A program made the translations under genes and the position numbers. The notes beneath the pieces are model-generated. The model had not been told where the DNA came from, searched no databases, and saw only the letters and a program-made list of their open reading frames with translations. A stretch of 64,000 bases of DNA. Source: Ancylobacter polymorphus (GTDB lineage Bacteria; Pseudomonadota; Alphaproteobacteria; Rhizobiales; Xanthobacteraceae). The stretch lies in the NCBI RefSeq assembly GCF_030813495.1, contig NZ_JAUSUI010000008.1, positions 62,001 to 126,000 of the forward strand. Direction: 5' to 3'. Below, in pieces: positions 1-9,695 of this stretch. Positions within the stretch are counted from its first letter, which is position 1. Each line of letters opens with the position of its first letter.

Positions 1-1766
1 ATGATCATGATGACGCGCCCGTCGCCGAGAATGGTGCTGCCCGAGACCAGGGAGATGCCGCGCAGCACGGAGGCGAGCGGCTTCACCACGATTTCCTCGG
101 TGTGCGAGACGCTGTCGACGACGACGCCGAAGCGCTGGCTGCCGACCTGCATCACCACGATCAGCTCGCCCTCGGGACGCTCGCCCCAATGGCAGGACAG
201 GCCCATTACCGAGCCAAGGTCGAGGATCGGCAGCAGCCGGTCGCGCAGGCGCAGCACATGGGCGTGCTTGATGAAGCTCAGCGAATGCTCGCTGTCGCCG
301 CGCACCCGCACCAGCTCGACCACCGAGGTCTGCGGCAGGGCGAAGCGCTCGCCGGTGGATTCGACGATCAGCGCCGGGACGATGGCCAGCGTCAGCGGGA
401 TCTTGATGGTGAAGGTGGTGCCCTCACCGCGCTTGGAGCGGACATCGACCGTGCCGCCGATCGCCTCGATATTGCAGCGCACCACATCCATGCCGACGCC
501 GCGGCCGGACACGCTGGTGACCTGCTGCGCGGTGGAGAAGCCGGCCTGGAAGATGAAGCGGAAGGCCTGCGCATCGGTCATGCGCGCGGCGTCGGCTTCC
601 GTGCACAGGCCGTTCTCGACGGCCTTCGCCTTGATGCGGCTGACATCGAGCCCGCGCCCGTCATCGGCGATCTCGACGATGACATGGCCGCCCTCGTGAT
701 AGGCGGCGAGGCGGATCGTGCCCTTTTCCGGCTTGCCGGCGGCGCGCCGCGCGGCCGGCATCTCCAGACCGTGATCGGCGGAATTGCGCACCATATGGGT
801 GAGCGGGTCCTTGATCTGGTCGAGCAATTGCCGGTCGAGTTCGGTCTCGGCGCCGTGCTGTTCCAGCTCGATATGCTTGCCGAGCTCATGGGCGAGGTCG
901 CGCACGATGCGCGGCAGCTTCTGCCAGGCATTGCCGATCGGCTGCATGCGGGTGCGCATCACCGCTTCCTGCAATTCGCCTGTCACGGTGGAGAGCCGCT
1001 GCAGCGGGCTCTTATATTCGCTGTCCTCGTTGCGGCGGCTGATTTCCATCAGCTGGTTGCGGGTCAGCACCAGCTCGGAAACCATCGTCATCAGATGTTC
1101 GAGCACGGAAACGTTGACGCGGATGGTCTGCGCCGCCGCCGCCGCCGGGTCGTGTCCGGCCGCGGCCGGTTCGCCCTCGGCGGCCTTCGGCGCGAGCGCG
1201 GGGGCGGGCGCGGGGACCGCCTTGGGGCGGGCTTCCACCGCCGTCTCGCGGAACATGCGCTCCAGTTCGTCCAGCGGCACTTCGCCCGGCAGCAGCTCGC
1301 GCTCCAGCGTGCCGGCCGCGGAGGCGGTCTCCACCGGCGCCGGCATGGCGGCGGCGAGCGGCGGGGCGACCACCTCTTCCTCGACGGTCTCCTGCGCGGC
1401 TTCCGCTTCCAGCGCCGTGATCAGGTCCTCGTCCGCCCCCGGAGGCTCGACACCGTCGGTGCGCTCGATCTCGGCCAGAATCAGCTTGATCCGGTCGATG
1501 GTGCGCAGGATCAGGTCCACCGCGCCCGACTTCACCGGCCGGCCGTTGCGGAACTCATCCATCAGCGTCTCGGCGGCATGGGCGAGACGTGCCAGCCGCG
1601 CCAGGCCGATGAAGCCGCACGTGCCCTTGATGGTGTGCACGAGGCGGAAGATGTTGTTGAGGATGTCCCGGTTGTTCGGGTCGGTTTCGAGCCTCAGAAG
1701 TTCGCCGTCGGCGACGTCGAGGCTTTCGCTGGTTTCCGTCAGGAATTCGCGGAGCAGATCGTCCAT
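1..1766 (-). CDS. cheA: Chemotaxis histidine kinase CheA (3' end outside window)
   Basis: CheA phosphorylates CheY in response to chemoreceptor signals. The protein starts MDDLLREFLTE and is open for 588 residues to the window edge, so only the end of the CheW-like P5 domain is missing. The HPt domain has the phosphorylated histidine in LVHTIKGTCGF (His44). An Ala/Pro-rich linker follows at about residues 105-225, with no recognisable P2 domain. Next come the P3 dimerisation helices (VSELVLTRNQLM), the P4 ATPase with its N box (HMVRNSADHGLE) and G boxes (DDGRGLD, GRGVGMDVV), and the start of P5 (ALPQTSVVELVRV). It is the last gene seen of the long flgE-initiated unit, 55 bp after a chemoreceptor gene, which suggests the two form one array. 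Confidence 0.96.
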   Translation of the reverse strand, partial: MDDLLREFLTETSESLDVADGELLRLETDPNNRDILNNIFRLVHTIKGTCGFIGLARLARLAHAAETLMDEFRNGRPVKSGAVDLILRTIDRIKLILAEIERTDGVEPPGADEDLITALEAEAAQETVEEEVVAPPLAAAMPAPVETASAAGTLERELLPGEVPLDELERMFRETAVEARPKAVPAPAPALAPKAAEGEPAAAGHDPAAAAAQTIRVNVSVLEHLMTMVSELVLTRNQLMEISRRNEDSEYKSPLQRLSTVTGELQEAVMRTRMQPIGNAWQKLPRIVRDLAHELGKHIELEQHGAETELDRQLLDQIKDPLTHMVRNSADHGLEMPAARRAAGKPEKGTIRLAAYHEGGHVIVEIADDGRGLDVSRIKAKAVENGLCTEADAARMTDAQAFRFIFQAGFSTAQQVTSVSGRGVGMDVVRCNIEAIGGTVDVRSKRGEGTTFTIKIPLTLAIVPALIVESTGERFALPQTSVVELVRVRGDSEHSLSFIKHAHVLRLRDRLLPILDLGSVMGLSCHWGERPEGELIVVMQVGSQRFGVVVDSVSHTEEIVVKPLASVLRGISLVSGSTILGDGRVIMI

Positions 1767-1795
1767 GACACTCACTGGATTGGGGTGATCTCGGA

Positions 1796-1816
1796 GCCGG
1801 CGCGCACGGCGCCGGC
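1796..1816 (-). other. Intercistronic hairpin between mcp and cheA
   Basis: Perfect 8-bp inverted repeat (GCCGGCGC and GCGCCGGC, 5-nt loop) in the 55-bp gap after the chemoreceptor stop codon and before cheA. No T-run follows in the direction of transcription, so it looks more like an mRNA processing or stability element than an intrinsic terminator. Confidence 0.4.
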
Positions 1817-1821
1817 GGGGC

Positions 1822-3495
1822 TCAGGCGGCGCGGATACGTTCGATGAAGGTGTCGACCTGGGTGCGCAGGCGGCTGGCCTGAGACGACAGATCAGTGGCG
1901 GAGCGGACGATTTCGGCGGAGACGCGGCCGGTGTCGGCGGCGGCGACGCTCACCGTCGAGATGCTGGAGGACACTTCCTGCGTGCCCTGGGCGGCCTGGT
2001 GGACGTTCTGCGCGATTTCACCGGTCGCCGCCCCCTGCTCGTCGATCGAGGTGGCGATGGCGCTGGAAATCTCGTCGATGCGGCGGATGGTGCCGGTAAT
2101 GTTCTCGATCGCCCGCACCACATCGTTGGTGGCGCCCTGCACGGCGGCGATCTGCGAGGAAATCTCGTCGGTCGCCTTCGAGGTCTGCTCGGCGAGGGTC
2201 TTCACTTCCATGGCCACGACCGCGAAGCCGCGTCCCGCCTCGCCCGCCCGTGCCGCCTCGATGGTGGCGTTGAGGGCCAGCAGATTGGTCTGCGAGGCGA
2301 TGTCGGTGATGAGGTTCACCACCTGGCCGATGCGCTGGGCGTTGGTGGCGAGGCCGCGCACCACATCGGCGGTGCCGGTCGCCTGCTCGGTGGCTTCGCC
2401 GGCGATCTTGGCGGCGGTGGCCACCTGATGGCCGATCTCGCGTACCGAGGCGGCGAGCTCCTCGGCGGCGGAAGCGGCGATCTGCACATTGCTGGTCGCC
2501 TGTTCGGCGGCGGCGGCGACGACGGTGGACTGCTTGCTGGTCTCGTCGGCGGACGAGCTCATGCTGGAAGCGGAATGTTCGAGCTGGGTGACGGCGGCCG
2601 CCACGGAGCGGACGACGCCGGAGACCTCGCTGTCGAAGCGCTCGGCGAGATCGCGCATGGCGACGCGCTTCTCGGCTTCCATGCGCTCGGCATTGGTGGC
2701 CTGCTCGGCGCGCAGCTGCTCGGCGTCGCGCAGCGTGCCCAGAAGCTCGCCGGTGGAGCGCCAGAGGTCGCCGATCTCGTCCTTGCCCGGATTGGGCTCG
2801 ACCGCGACATCGAGCTTGCCGTCGGCCACGGCCCTCACCGTGTCGATGACCCGGCGGATGGGGCGGCTCAGCGTGACGACGCCGATATAGAGGCCGGTGC
2901 CGATGCCGATGAGAAGGCCGATGATCGTGGCGGCGAGGATGACGAGGCCGGCCCAGCTGCTGACCGTGTTGAACTCCTCGCGCAACGGGTCGGTCATGTT
3001 GTGCAGCCGATCGACATGTTCGTTGAGCGAGGTCTGCAGCGCCTTGCGGTTGGCGCGGTTGGCCTCATTGTTGCCCTGGGTATTGGCCGCCTGCGGGCCT
3101 TCCACGGTGGCGAGGCGTGCGGTCTCGGTGCGGAAGGTGACGAAGTCGGCGACATCCTTGGCGACCGGGCCGAAGCTCGCCCGCACATCGGCGTCGTCGG
3201 TTGTGGTGACTTCCTGCGCGGTCTCCTCAAGCTGGTTGAGGCTACGCTTCAGACCGGCGACGAAGGGCTTGGCGGCGTCGGTGTCCTTCGACATGTAGAT
3301 GCCGCGCGCATCCATGACGACGGTGCTGACCAGGCCGTTGATGCGCTCGGCGAGGAAGGCCTGGCGGTGCAATTGGTCGAGCTTGTTGGCGAGGCGGGTT
3401 TCATGCGCCAGCGTGTAGACGGAAATGCCGCCGACGATCGCCGTTGTCAGGCCCAGCGTGGCGACGATGGAGTAGATTTTACCGGTGATCTTCAT
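1822..3495 (-). CDS. Methyl-accepting chemotaxis protein, membrane-bound
   Basis: Transmembrane chemoreceptor of 557 residues. TM1 lies at about residues 7-28 ([20 protein letters not shown]). A periplasmic helical segment of about 150 residues follows, then TM2 ([23 protein letters not shown]), a HAMP domain ([18 protein letters not shown]) and a cytoplasmic signalling domain with the conserved hairpin tip ([20 protein letters not shown]). No C-terminal pentapeptide for CheR/CheB tethering is seen. I chose the ATG giving [11 protein letters not shown]; an in-frame extension upstream adds about 30 basic residues that overlap the next gene and look non-coding. Being directly upstream of cheA suggests a receptor dedicated to this CheA. 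The ligand is unknown. Confidence 0.93.
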   Translation of the reverse strand: MKITGKIYSIVATLGLTTAIVGGISVYTLAHETRLANKLDQLHRQAFLAERINGLVSTVVMDARGIYMSKDTDAAKPFVAGLKRSLNQLEETAQEVTTTDDADVRASFGPVAKDVADFVTFRTETARLATVEGPQAANTQGNNEANRANRKALQTSLNEHVDRLHNMTDPLREEFNTVSSWAGLVILAATIIGLLIGIGTGLYIGVVTLSRPIRRVIDTVRAVADGKLDVAVEPNPGKDEIGDLWRSTGELLGTLRDAEQLRAEQATNAERMEAEKRVAMRDLAERFDSEVSGVVRSVAAAVTQLEHSASSMSSSADETSKQSTVVAAAAEQATSNVQIAASAAEELAASVREIGHQVATAAKIAGEATEQATGTADVVRGLATNAQRIGQVVNLITDIASQTNLLALNATIEAARAGEAGRGFAVVAMEVKTLAEQTSKATDEISSQIAAVQGATNDVVRAIENITGTIRRIDEISSAIATSIDEQGAATGEIAQNVHQAAQGTQEVSSSISTVSVAAADTGRVSAEIVRSATDLSSQASRLRTQVDTFIERIRAA

Positions 3496-3514
3496 GTGAC
3501 ATTTCCGGGTGAGA

Positions 3515-4036
3515 TCAATGCGTTGCTTTTTCGCCTGAGGCGGCGGATGATTTTTTCTTCGGCGCGTCGCCGGTGCGGTCGACAAGGGCGCGTATCTCGG
3601 ACTTGTCGATGTAGTTGATGCCGTCGACGAGTATTTCGGTTATGACGTCGCCTTTGAGCTTTTCGTTCGCTCGCATGCGTATATTGGCCATCATTTCGGC
3701 GAGGTTGTATTTCGACAACTTGCCGAATTCGATGCGGCCCTCGGTGTAGATCTCGTCGAAAGCGGCGTTGGTGACGAAGATCTGCGGGTCGATCGGCAGC
3801 TTGCGCAGCGTCCCGGCGTCGGCGGTGAACACCAGCTTGGCGATGACATAGCCGCGCACCGTGCCGTCGATGATCATCGGCACGTTGATCGGGTCGAGCC
3901 GGCGATATTCGAGCCCGGCGAGGTAGGGTTCCTCGCTCTTGGCGCCGGCCGATCCCGCCATCCAATAGGCCCCGCCATAGCTCGCCAGCAGCGTCACCAG
4001 GCAGACCCAGAGGCCGATGAACAGCAGACGCATCAT
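3515..4036 (-). CDS. Membrane-anchored protein of unknown function in the flagellar operon (orf173)
   Basis: A 173-residue protein with one N-terminal transmembrane segment ([22 protein letters not shown]) followed by a soluble, probably periplasmic domain. The segment from about residue 50 to 145 alternates predicted strands and helices ([21 protein letters not shown], then [14 protein letters not shown]). This topology and strand pattern recall FliL-type stator-associated proteins, but no FliL signature is recognisable, so the resemblance is only an idea. The C-terminus is Lys/Ser-rich. Its start overlaps the stop of the FlgN-like gene by ATGA, so the two are translationally coupled and a role in flagellar assembly or the motor is likely. 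Confidence 0.8.
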   Translation of the reverse strand: MMRLLFIGLWVCLVTLLASYGGAYWMAGSAGAKSEEPYLAGLEYRRLDPINVPMIIDGTVRGYVIAKLVFTADAGTLRKLPIDPQIFVTNAAFDEIYTEGRIEFGKLSKYNLAEMMANIRMRANEKLKGDVITEILVDGINYIDKSEIRALVDRTGDAPKKKSSAASGEKATH

Positions 4037-4410
4037 CGCGCGGCCTGCCGGTTGAGCTGGGCGAAGGAATAGGTGCCGTCGGATTCCGCCTCGCCCATTT
4101 CGCGGCCGAGAAGGGCGGCGATTTCCTGCGCGGCGGAAAGATGGATGCGCAGCATGTCCTGATTGGCCTCCAGCCCGGCCCGCAGCCGCGCCAGCCGCGC
4201 GGACAGAGCGCCTTCGCGGGCGGCGTCGAACGCCTCAGGCAGCGAGCGAATGGCGCGCGTCAGCTCCAGCAGGCTGCGGCTCTTGCGGCGGTTGATCTCC
4301 TCGAAGTCCAGCGGCCGGCGCTGGGCGAGCGCGGAGGTTTCCTCCTCCACCGTCTCTTCCAGCCGGTCGAGCAGGCCCTTCAGCGTCGCAAGGGCGGGAT
4401 TGGCGGTCAT
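4033..4410 (-). CDS. FlgN-like flagellar export chaperone
   Basis: A 125-residue, all-helical, acidic protein with no signal peptide or membrane segment. The pattern (LATLKGLLDRLEETVEEETSAL, then a Lys/Arg helix INRRKSRSLLELT) matches FlgN-type chaperones, which bind the hook-filament junction proteins FlgK and FlgL before export. Family assignment rests on size, helical pattern and context, because FlgN proteins diverge strongly. It overlaps flgJ upstream and orf173 downstream by 4 nt each (ATGA), showing tight translational coupling within the flgE-cheA unit. Confidence 0.65.
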   Translation of the reverse strand: MTANPALATLKGLLDRLEETVEEETSALAQRRPLDFEEINRRKSRSLLELTRAIRSLPEAFDAAREGALSARLARLRAGLEANQDMLRIHLSAAQEIAALLGREMGEAESDGTYSFAQLNRQAAR

Positions 4411-4898
4411 GATGCGCTGGGCCCGCCCCGCGCGGCGGCGAGGTGCTGGGCGATGCCGATGCCGCCGGATTTCGCCACTTCATCGGCGATGCGCTCGGCC
4501 AGCATGGAGCGCCAGACCTGCCCGGCGGTGCCGGCGCCGAACAGGGTGGCGCTCGATTTCGGCAGCAATTGCTCGACGAAGCCGCTCAGCACCATCGCCT
4601 CGAAGCGCCGATAGGGCGAGGCGCCGGGCGTCTCCTGACGGGCGGAAAGGGCGGTGGCGTTGGACAGCGCCCGGGCGGAGAAGCCGCCGAGCGGGCTGGT
4701 GCCTTCACCGAGGGCCGGAGCGGCGACGCCTTCGCTGGCGAGGGCGTCATCGAAGCCCACGCCCCCGGCGAGGTCCACGGCCCCGGCCGGACCGGCGGAC
4801 GCGACCTCGCGCAGCCGCGCCGCCATGGCCTGCGCCTTGTGCGGATCGGCGGCTTTCACCACGTCGAGAAGGATATCGGATGGCGGCTGAATGCTCAT
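4407..4898 (-). CDS. flgJ: FlgJ-like rod-binding protein without muramidase domain
   Basis: 163 residues. The C-terminal half carries the rod-binding signature of the FlgJ N-terminal domain (RRFEAMVLSGFVEQLLPKSS, then VWRSMLAERIADEVAKSGGIGIAQHL). The muramidase half found in gammaproteobacterial FlgJ is absent, as is usual in alphaproteobacteria, so wall hydrolysis must come from a separate enzyme; the transglycosylase at 37723-38355 is a candidate. I chose the ATG for MSIQPPSDILLDVV. An in-frame start 66 bp upstream would add residues that do not look like FlgJ. The stop overlaps the next gene by 4 nt. Confidence 0.85.
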   Translation of the reverse strand: MSIQPPSDILLDVVKAADPHKAQAMAARLREVASAGPAGAVDLAGGVGFDDALASEGVAAPALGEGTSPLGGFSARALSNATALSARQETPGASPYRRFEAMVLSGFVEQLLPKSSATLFGAGTAGQVWRSMLAERIADEVAKSGGIGIAQHLAAARGGPSAS

Positions 4899-4938
4899 CG
4901 GCTGCACCGTTACATTTTGACGGTTGCAGCCTCGCAGG

Positions 4939-5340
4939 TCAGGCTGGCGGGAAGCTTGCGCCACTCCGGGCGATGAAAGCCTCGAGCGCGTCGTCGAGAT
5001 CGGCGCGCTCCCGCAAGGCGTTGGCGTGCGCGGCGGCCTTGCCGGTCAGGCGCTCGGCCCGCTTCAGCCGCATGGCGGCGTCGAGCGCGACCACCTTCTG
5101 GCGTGCCACTTCCTGCTGCAGCCGGGCGATCTGCGCGTCGAGCGCGCGCAGGCGCGGGGCGGCGAGGGCGATGACGAAGGAGGGCACGGCCTCGTTGTTG
5201 AGCACGGCGAGCACCTCGCCCCGCTCCCGCTGCACCTCGGCCAGCGCCCGCTCCAGCTGGGCGAGCGCGCTTTCGGCGCGCTGGTGCATCTGCCCCTGCA
5301 CCGATTCGATCCGCCGCGCCTTGCGCAGTGTGGCGACCAT
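4939..5340 (-). CDS. Coiled-coil protein, FliJ-like
   Basis: A 133-residue protein that is almost entirely charged alpha-helix with heptad-like spacing (AESALAQLERALAEVQRERGEVL, then LDAQIARLQQEVARQK). Size and coiled-coil character fit FliJ, the stalk and chaperone-escort protein of the export ATPase, but the gene is not next to fliI as fliJ often is. It starts 3 bp after the fliR stop codon, so it belongs to the same operon. The name is inferred from context and physical character; sequence motifs alone do not prove it. Confidence 0.6.
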   Translation of the reverse strand: MVATLRKARRIESVQGQMHQRAESALAQLERALAEVQRERGEVLAVLNNEAVPSFVIALAAPRLRALDAQIARLQQEVARQKVVALDAAMRLKRAERLTGKAAAHANALRERADLDDALEAFIARSGASFPPA

Positions 5341-5343
5341 GGT

Positions 5344-6099
5344 TCAGCCTTTCACCAGCCAGGAGGCGAAGGCCTCCAGGAACATGCGCAGCACATCGTC
5401 CACCGTCGCATAGAGCAGCAGCAGGCCGCCGGCGGTGATGATGGGCATGGCAATGAAATAGACGGGAATCTGCGGGGTCAGCTTGTTGATGAGGCCGACC
5501 GCGAAGTTCACCACCACGGAATAGATGAGGAACGGGCTCGCCAGCCGCAGCGCCAGCAGGAAGGTGTCGGTGAGCCGGTCCACGACCAAAGCGAGCGAGG
5601 CGCCGGTCTGGAAGGTGCCGGCCGGCGGCAGCCGCGCATAGGAATCGATGAGCGCGCGCAGGATCTCCCAGTGCTGTTCGGTGGCGAACAGCAGGGCGAC
5701 GGCGGACAGCGCCATCAGCGTGGCGATTTCCGGCACCTGGCCTTCATCGTCGGCCATCATGCTGGAGGGGGTGGCGAGGCTCAGCGCCTGCGCCGCCGCC
5801 GTCATCAGCGTCTGCAGGGCGAGGAAGAAGATGCGCGCCAGCAGGCCGATAATGCCGCCGGTGGCGAGCTCGCCGCCGATCGCCAGCAGGAGCTGGGCCT
5901 GCGACAGGCCGACAACGGTGCGGGCGATGCCGTCGCCCAGCAGCGGGGTGAGGGCATAGGAAATGCCCAGCGCCAGGAACAGCCGCACCTTGGCCGGCAG
6001 CCGGCTGCTGGAAAAGGCCGGCATCAGCATGAAGCAGGCGCCGATGCGGCAGAAGATGAGGAAGGCCGCGACGAGGGGTGCCTCCGCCGCGCTGTTCAC
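5344..6099 (-). CDS. fliR: Flagellar type III export gate protein FliR
   Basis: A 251-residue polytopic inner membrane protein, the usual length for FliR, which builds the core of the export gate with FliP and FliQ. The N-terminal helix ([21 protein letters not shown]), the following short basic loop with a conserved proline ([18 protein letters not shown]), and the late motif [22 protein letters not shown] are typical of the FliR/SpaR family. Its start codon overlaps the flhA stop by 4 nt, matching the common flhA-fliR order in rhizobia. Confidence 0.95.
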   Translation of the reverse strand: MNSAAEAPLVAAFLIFCRIGACFMLMPAFSSSRLPAKVRLFLALGISYALTPLLGDGIARTVVGLSQAQLLLAIGGELATGGIIGLLARIFFLALQTLMTAAAQALSLATPSSMMADDEGQVPEIATLMALSAVALLFATEQHWEILRALIDSYARLPPAGTFQTGASLALVVDRLTDTFLLALRLASPFLIYSVVVNFAVGLINKLTPQIPVYFIAMPIITAGGLLLLYATVDDVLRMFLEAFASWLVKG

Positions 6100-8180
6100 G
6101 CGATGGCCCCGAGCGAGGAGATTTCCACCCCGCGGGCGATTTCCACATGCGAGAGCACCGGCAGCGCCGGGAACATGCGCTCGATGATCATCCGCACATA
6201 GGGCCGGGCGTCGGGGGCGGTGACGAGGGCGAAGCTGCCGGCGCTGCGCATGCGCTCGCGAATGGCGGTGGAGGCCTCGGTGCCGAACTGCTCGACAAGG
6301 CGGGGGTCGATGTCGAACTCCGCCACCTCGCCCTTGGCGTCGCGCTTCAGGCTCTCATGGAAGGTGAGGTCCCATTTGCCGCCAAGCCGCAGCACCTTCA
6401 GCACCCCGCCCTCGGAAAGATCGCCGCAAATCTGCTGCGCCATGCGCATGCGCACATGTTCCACCACCTGCTCGGAACGGCGGGCATGCGGCACGATCTC
6501 GGCAATGGCTTCGAGGATGAGGTGGAGATTGCGGATCGAGACGCGCTCGGCCAGCAGCAGTTTCAGCACCGCCTGCAGCCCGGAATAGGAAATCTGCGAG
6601 GGGCACATATCCTCGATCAGCCGCTTATATTCGGGATCGAGCCGGTCGAGCAGCGCGCGCATGTCCTTGTAGGACAGCAGCTGGGCGAGATTGTTCGACA
6701 CCACCTCGCTGACATGGGTGAGCATGATGGAGAGCGCGTCGATGGGAATGAAGCCCTCGCGCTTGACCTCGGCGGCATAGGCATCCGACACCCACAGCGC
6801 CTTCATGCCGAAGGCCGGCTCGCGGGTCTCGTCGCCGGGCACGTCCGGGCGCGGGCCCTCGCCGATCACCACCAGCGCTTCGCCGATCCGCATCTCATGG
6901 CCGGTGATGGCGGTGCCGTGCAGCCGGATCTGGTAGTTCTTGGCCGGCAGGCCGAGCCCTTCCGTCACGCGGATGTCGGGCACCACGAAGCCGTAGCGCT
7001 CGGCGAATTTGCGCCGCATCTTGCCGATGCGGTGGGCGAGTTCGGCCGGGTTGCGCAGCACGATGGTGGCGAGCTGCTTGCCGACCACCACCTCGACCTC
7101 GGCGGTGCGCAGCGATTCCTTGACCGAATCCTTGGCCTCGGCGGCGGCCTGCTGCTGCGCCTGCGCCGCCCGGGCCTGCTCGGCCTCCTTCTGGCGGGCG
7201 AGGTGCTGCGGCACCTTGTAGCCGACAAAGGCCAGGATGGCGCCGAGCGCCGCGAAGGGGATCAGCGGCAGGCCGGGCACCAGCGCCAGGCAGAACATCA
7301 GGGCGGCGGCGACATAGAGCGCGCGCGGATAGGCGCCGAGCTGGCCGAGCACCGCCTTTTCCGTGGCGCCGCGCGTGCCGCCCTTCGACACCAGCAGGCC
7401 GGCGGCGAGCGAGACGATGAGCGCGGGAATCTGCGAGACCAGCCCGTCGCCGACGGACAGGCGGGTGAAGATGTCCGCCGCTTCGCGCAGCTCCATCCCG
7501 TGGCGGGTGACGCCGATGATGATGCCGCCGAAAATGTTGACGGCGATGATGATGAGGCTCGCCACCGCCTCGCCGCGGACGAATTTCGAGGCGCCGTCCA
7601 TGGAGCCGAAGAAGGAGCTTTCCTCCTCCAGCTCGCTGCGCCGCTTCTGGGCTTCCTTGTCGTCGATGAGGCCGGCATTGAGATCGGCGTCGATCGCCAT
7701 CTGCTTGCCGGGGATGGCATCGAGGGTGAAGCGCGCGCCGACCTCGGCAATGCGGGTGGCGCCCTTGGTGATGACGAGGAAGTTGACGGTGATCAGGATG
7801 ACGAAGACGACGATACCGATGACGAAATCGCCGCTCATCACCAGCTGCGAGAAGCCGCTGATGATGTGCCCGGCGGCGTGAACGCCCTCGCCGCCTTCCG
7901 CCAGAATGAGGCGCGTGGTGCCGATGCCGAGCGCGAGGCGCAGCAGGGTGGCGATCAGCAGCACGGTGGGGAAGGCGCTGAATTCCAGCGGCTTCTGAAT
8001 CCACAGCGCCACCATCAGGATCAGCACGGAGAGCGCGATGGACAGCGCCAGCCCCAGATCGATGAGCGGGGCCGGGATCGGCAGGAACAGGATGGTGAGG
8101 ATGGCGACGATGCCCGCCGCGAAGCCTATGTCGCGCCGTGAGGCGCGCTCAGTGGCGGGGGCGGCGGTCAGGGCGCTCAT
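6096..8180 (-). CDS. flhA: Flagellar export gate protein FlhA
   Basis: A 694-residue FHIPEP-family protein of normal length. The N-terminal half has about eight transmembrane helices ([20 protein letters not shown] and following) and the family signature around [18 protein letters not shown] conserved cytoplasmic loop ([27 protein letters not shown]) links helices, and the C-terminal cytoplasmic domain from about residue 350 receives chaperone-substrate complexes. It sits between fliQ (6-bp gap) and fliR (4-bp overlap). Confidence 0.97.
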   Translation of the reverse strand: MSALTAAPATERASRRDIGFAAGIVAILTILFLPIPAPLIDLGLALSIALSVLILMVALWIQKPLEFSAFPTVLLIATLLRLALGIGTTRLILAEGGEGVHAAGHIISGFSQLVMSGDFVIGIVVFVILITVNFLVITKGATRIAEVGARFTLDAIPGKQMAIDADLNAGLIDDKEAQKRRSELEEESSFFGSMDGASKFVRGEAVASLIIIAVNIFGGIIIGVTRHGMELREAADIFTRLSVGDGLVSQIPALIVSLAAGLLVSKGGTRGATEKAVLGQLGAYPRALYVAAALMFCLALVPGLPLIPFAALGAILAFVGYKVPQHLARQKEAEQARAAQAQQQAAAEAKDSVKESLRTAEVEVVVGKQLATIVLRNPAELAHRIGKMRRKFAERYGFVVPDIRVTEGLGLPAKNYQIRLHGTAITGHEMRIGEALVVIGEGPRPDVPGDETREPAFGMKALWVSDAYAAEVKREGFIPIDALSIMLTHVSEVVSNNLAQLLSYKDMRALLDRLDPEYKRLIEDMCPSQISYSGLQAVLKLLLAERVSIRNLHLILEAIAEIVPHARRSEQVVEHVRMRMAQQICGDLSEGGVLKVLRLGGKWDLTFHESLKRDAKGEVAEFDIDPRLVEQFGTEASTAIRERMRSAGSFALVTAPDARPYVRMIIERMFPALPVLSHVEIARGVEISSLGAIA

Positions 8181-8186
8181 GATGCA

Positions 8187-8453
8187 TCAGAATCCGGTGC
8201 CGATGCGGCCATAGACCTCCTGCGTGAAGGCGAGGATCTGCTGGCCGACGAAGGTGGCGGTGAGTGCGGTGACGATGAGCACCGCGATGATTTTCGGAAT
8301 GAAGGTGAGGGTGACTTCCTGCACCTGCGTCAGCGCCTGGAACAGGGCGACGCCGATGCCGACCAGCATCGCCGCCGCGACCGCGGGGCCGGACGCGATG
8401 ATGATGGTCCAGATGGCGGACTGGACGATATCGAGAGCGTCGGCCTCGTTCAT
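8187..8453 (-). CDS. fliQ: Flagellar export gate protein FliQ
   Basis: 88 residues, the standard size for FliQ, with two long transmembrane helices (AIWTIIIASGPAVAAAMLVGIGVALFQ... and IPKIIAVLIVTALTATFVGQQILAF). The loop between them contains the family hallmark ALTQVQEVTLTFIPK. It forms the export gate with FliP and FliR in the inner membrane. It lies 3 bp after flgD and 6 bp before flhA. Confidence 0.95.
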   Translation of the reverse strand: MNEADALDIVQSAIWTIIIASGPAVAAAMLVGIGVALFQALTQVQEVTLTFIPKIIAVLIVTALTATFVGQQILAFTQEVYGRIGTGF

Positions 8454-8456
8454 CGC

Positions 8457-8852
8457 TCAGGCGATCCGGATGCCGGAACCGAGGGTGATCTCCCGTCCGT
8501 CGGTGAGGGTGGCGACCGGGGCTTCCGAGGTGATGCGCACCGAGGCCACCTGCCCGGTCACGCTGCCATCGGCGCTGGTGACGGTGCGCCCGACGGCGGC
8601 ATCGGCGATCTGCAGCGCGGAGGAGGTGAGCAGCCGGTCGAGCTTGGCATTGGCCGAGACGCTCTGTTCCACCTGCGAGAAGGAGGCGAGCTGGCCCAGA
8701 TACTGGGCGCTGTCGATCGGCTTGGTCGGGTCCTGCGTCTTCATCTGGGCGACGAGCAGCTGCAGGAAGGCGCTGTAATCGAGCGTGCTGCCGCCCGACT
8801 TGGCCGGCGCGGCCGCGCTTGTGCTGCCACCGAGGGCGTTGATGCTGGTCAT
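8457..8852 (-). CDS. flgD: Hook capping protein FlgD
   Basis: A 131-residue short FlgD of the alphaproteobacterial type. The conserved N-terminal assembly region is clear (LDYSAFLQLLVAQMKTQDPTKP, then SAQYLGQLASFSQVEQS). The C-terminal part is only a small beta segment (GRTVTSADGSVTGQV...), shorter than in enterics. FlgD caps the growing hook and is needed for FlgE assembly. A 71-bp gap separates it from flbT upstream; fliQ follows after 3 bp. Confidence 0.93.
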   Translation of the reverse strand: MTSINALGGSTSAAAPAKSGGSTLDYSAFLQLLVAQMKTQDPTKPIDSAQYLGQLASFSQVEQSVSANAKLDRLLTSSALQIADAAVGRTVTSADGSVTGQVASVRITSEAPVATLTDGREITLGSGIRIA

Positions 8853-8923
8853 GGCGGAACTCCCTTGGGGCCGCGCGCAAGAGGCAGCGGCAGCGTCAGC
8901 GGTGGCGCGGCGCGGAAAAAGCT

Positions 8924-9322
8924 CTAGGCGGCCCGCGGCGCGTCGCAGCCGAGGATGGTCTCCTCGACCAGGAACAGGCGGCGGATGGAGCGCAGCGCGT
9001 CGAAATAGCGGCCGGTATCGACGAGATCGCCGATCTGGGTCAGCGCGGCGATCATCGAGTCGGTGCGGAAGGAGACGACGAGCGCGGCGAGCTGCTCGCG
9101 GAACAGGCGCTGCGCCTGGCTCATCCGGTGCGGCTCGATCAGCATCATCTGCACCACGAAATAGAGCTGGCGCAGCGGCGTGGTGGTGTCCTCGACCTGG
9201 AGCACATGGCTTTCCAGCAGGAAGGCCACGTCATTCATCAGCTCGACGGTCACCCGGCGGTCGACGCGGATGACGGCGCCGTTGAGGAACAGGCGTTCAC
9301 CGGGCTTGAGCGAAATCTGCAT
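8924..9322 (-). CDS. flbT: Flagellin mRNA regulator FlbT
   Basis: 132 residues with the FlbT family pattern (ISLKPGERLFLNGAVIRVDRRVTVELMNDVAFLLESHVL). In Caulobacter and Brucella FlbT acts post-transcriptionally on flagellin mRNA through its 5' leader, promoting or restraining translation together with FlaF. The flagellin gene in this window has a leader of roughly 160 nt, which gives FlbT a plausible target. It is paired with flaF, as is usual in this order, with a 9-bp gap. Confidence 0.94.
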   Translation of the reverse strand: MQISLKPGERLFLNGAVIRVDRRVTVELMNDVAFLLESHVLQVEDTTTPLRQLYFVVQMMLIEPHRMSQAQRLFREQLAALVVSFRTDSMIAALTQIGDLVDTGRYFDALRSIRRLFLVEETILGCDAPRAA

Positions 9323-9331
9323 CGCCGCCCC

Positions 9332-9679
9332 TCACATCAGCCCGTCGCGGATGGAACGGTTGACCTCGATGAGGGCGGCGAAATTGGAGGAGCGCTCCTG
9401 AACGATCTGGTCCGCCTCCTTGATCACCCACAGGCCGATGGAGATCAGGTTGCCGCGCAGCTGCTCGGCCAGCTCGTTGTGCGGATCGCTGAGGTCGCGG
9501 ATGAGGAAGCCCCAGAGCTTCTGGAGATAGAGCACCGCCTCGGCGGCCTCCGGCGAGGACGGGCCGTTGGCCTGGGCGCGCGTCAGCATGTCGATGGCGC
9601 GGTCGAGCGCGATGCGTTCCTCGTCCCGGGCTTCGGCAGCGGAATCGCCGAGTATCTCGGCATAGGAGAAGCGGTACAT
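9332..9679 (-). CDS. flaF: Flagellar biosynthesis regulator FlaF
   Basis: A 115-residue small helical protein with the FlaF pattern: YAEILGDSAAEARDEERIALDRAIDMLTRAQ near the N-terminus and LWGFLIRDLSDPHNELAEQLRGNLISIGLWV in the middle. FlaF works with FlbT in controlling flagellin synthesis and secretion. It sits 16 bp after flgL and 9 bp before flbT in the hook operon. Confidence 0.93.
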   Translation of the reverse strand: MYRFSYAEILGDSAAEARDEERIALDRAIDMLTRAQANGPSSPEAAEAVLYLQKLWGFLIRDLSDPHNELAEQLRGNLISIGLWVIKEADQIVQERSSNFAALIEVNRSIRDGLM

Positions 9680-9695
9680 CTTTAGACCTTTCGTC

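Noticed and set aside
102-1847. A 581-residue plus-strand open frame across the cheA region
   Set aside because: It is antisense to cheA. Its His/Arg/Gly-rich translation is typical of a shadow frame in GC-rich DNA, whereas the minus strand gives a full CheA with all catalytic boxes.
6078-8141. A 687-residue plus-strand open frame over flhA
   Set aside because: Composition is His/Gln/Arg/Asp-rich without domains, and the minus strand encodes a normal FlhA.
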